DNA from: Dehalococcoidia bacterium
Lineage (GTDB): Bacteria > Chloroflexota > Dehalococcoidia > Tepidiformales > Tepidiformaceae
Reading direction: 5' to 3'
Length of the DNA: 5,289 nucleotides
Assembly (NCBI GenBank): GCA_009838385.1
Contig: VXRS01000086.1
Coordinates: 1-5,289, forward strand
The notes beneath the pieces are model-generated. The model saw only the letters and a program-made list of their open reading frames with translations. It did not search any database and was not told where the DNA came from. Shown here one piece after another: positions 5,078 through 5,289 of the stretch. The number at the start of each line of letters is the position of its first letter. The stretch's first letter is position 1. A program made the position numbers and the translations under genes.

Positions 5078-5289
5078 ATGGTCACTGACAGCACGGTCGT
5101 CAACCCCGAAGAGGGGCCCGAGGAGGCTATCGGGCAACAGGACGGCTCCGATCTCACGATCATCGAGCACCTCGTCGAGCTGCGGAACCGTTTCATGGTT
5201 GCCGCCGCCGCCCTGCTTGTCGGCGTGATCGCGGTCCTGTTCTTCACCTGGGACCCGCCCGACAACCTCCCCAACACCTTCGACATCCT
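5078..5289 (+). CDS. tatC: Sec-independent translocase TatC (partial, 3' end outside window)
   Basis: The first 70 residues of the multi-spanning Tat receptor that recognises twin-arginine signal peptides. After an acidic, probably disordered leader of about 25 residues comes TIIEHLVELRNRF, the conserved family start; Glu34 and Arg36 correspond to E. coli Glu15 and Arg17, which contact the signal peptide. The first membrane helix is 'FMVAAAALLVGVIAVLFF', leading to the periplasmic stretch TWDPPDNLPN before the edge. The ATG follows the tat stop by 5 bases with no evident Shine-Dalgarno, suggesting coupling. The leader is longer than the roughly 10 residues before this motif in E. coli. Confidence 0.88.
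   Translation, partial: MVTDSTVVNPEEGPEEAIGQQDGSDLTIIEHLVELRNRFMVAAAALLVGVIAVLFFTWDPPDNLPNTFDI

Overview
This is a compact, GC-rich, G/C-third-position bacterial window carrying core housekeeping genes. Gene content (YceD, L32, FabD, FabG, NusB, ACP, a TatA/B-type protein and TatC) and the coiled-coil zinc-ribbon protein next door suggest a free-living bacterium. The style is reminiscent of Chloroflexota (Dehalococcoidia-like), but this is an impression from gene arrangement and composition and was not tested. No rRNA, tRNA, CRISPR array, insertion sequence or convincing intrinsic terminator was found, and no gene-free stretch exceeds about 175 bases.

Left arm (1-1016, minus strand): a two-gene unit reading leftwards. 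A coiled-coil protein with a C-terminal C4 zinc ribbon is followed after 4 bases by the start of a resolvase-fold protein that runs off the left edge. The resolvase fold is recognisable, but its catalytic serine and arginines are replaced, so it is unlikely to recombine DNA.

Divergent control region (1017-1190): it separates the left arm from everything to the right. It holds a good -10 hexamer for the rightward genes, a weaker one for the leftward genes, and two identical CCCCGGGG palindromes forming a 10-bp inverted repeat. Each palindrome sits where the -35 box of one promoter would be.

Right arm (1191-5289, plus strand): yceD, rpmF, fabD, fabG, nusB, acpP, a tatA/B-type gene and tatC (cut by the right edge). 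Gaps are short (2 bases for fabD-fabG, a 4-base overlap for fabG-nusB, 0 for nusB-acpP, 36 for acpP-tat, 5 for tat-tatC), so one long transcript is plausible. FabD loads malonyl groups onto ACP, FabG reduces the 3-ketoacyl-ACP, and AcpP is the carrier. L32 and YceD belong to ribosome biogenesis and NusB to rRNA antitermination, so the unit joins membrane-lipid synthesis with ribosome production and then protein export. The familiar yceD-rpmF-plsX-fabH-fabD-fabG-acpP order is modified here: plsX and fabH are absent between rpmF and fabD, and nusB sits between fabG and acpP.

The points most worth a second look are the catalytically dead resolvase-like gene, the missing conventional start codon of fabD, and the symmetrical twin-palindrome divergent promoter. 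I did not see a clear new defence or mobile system.
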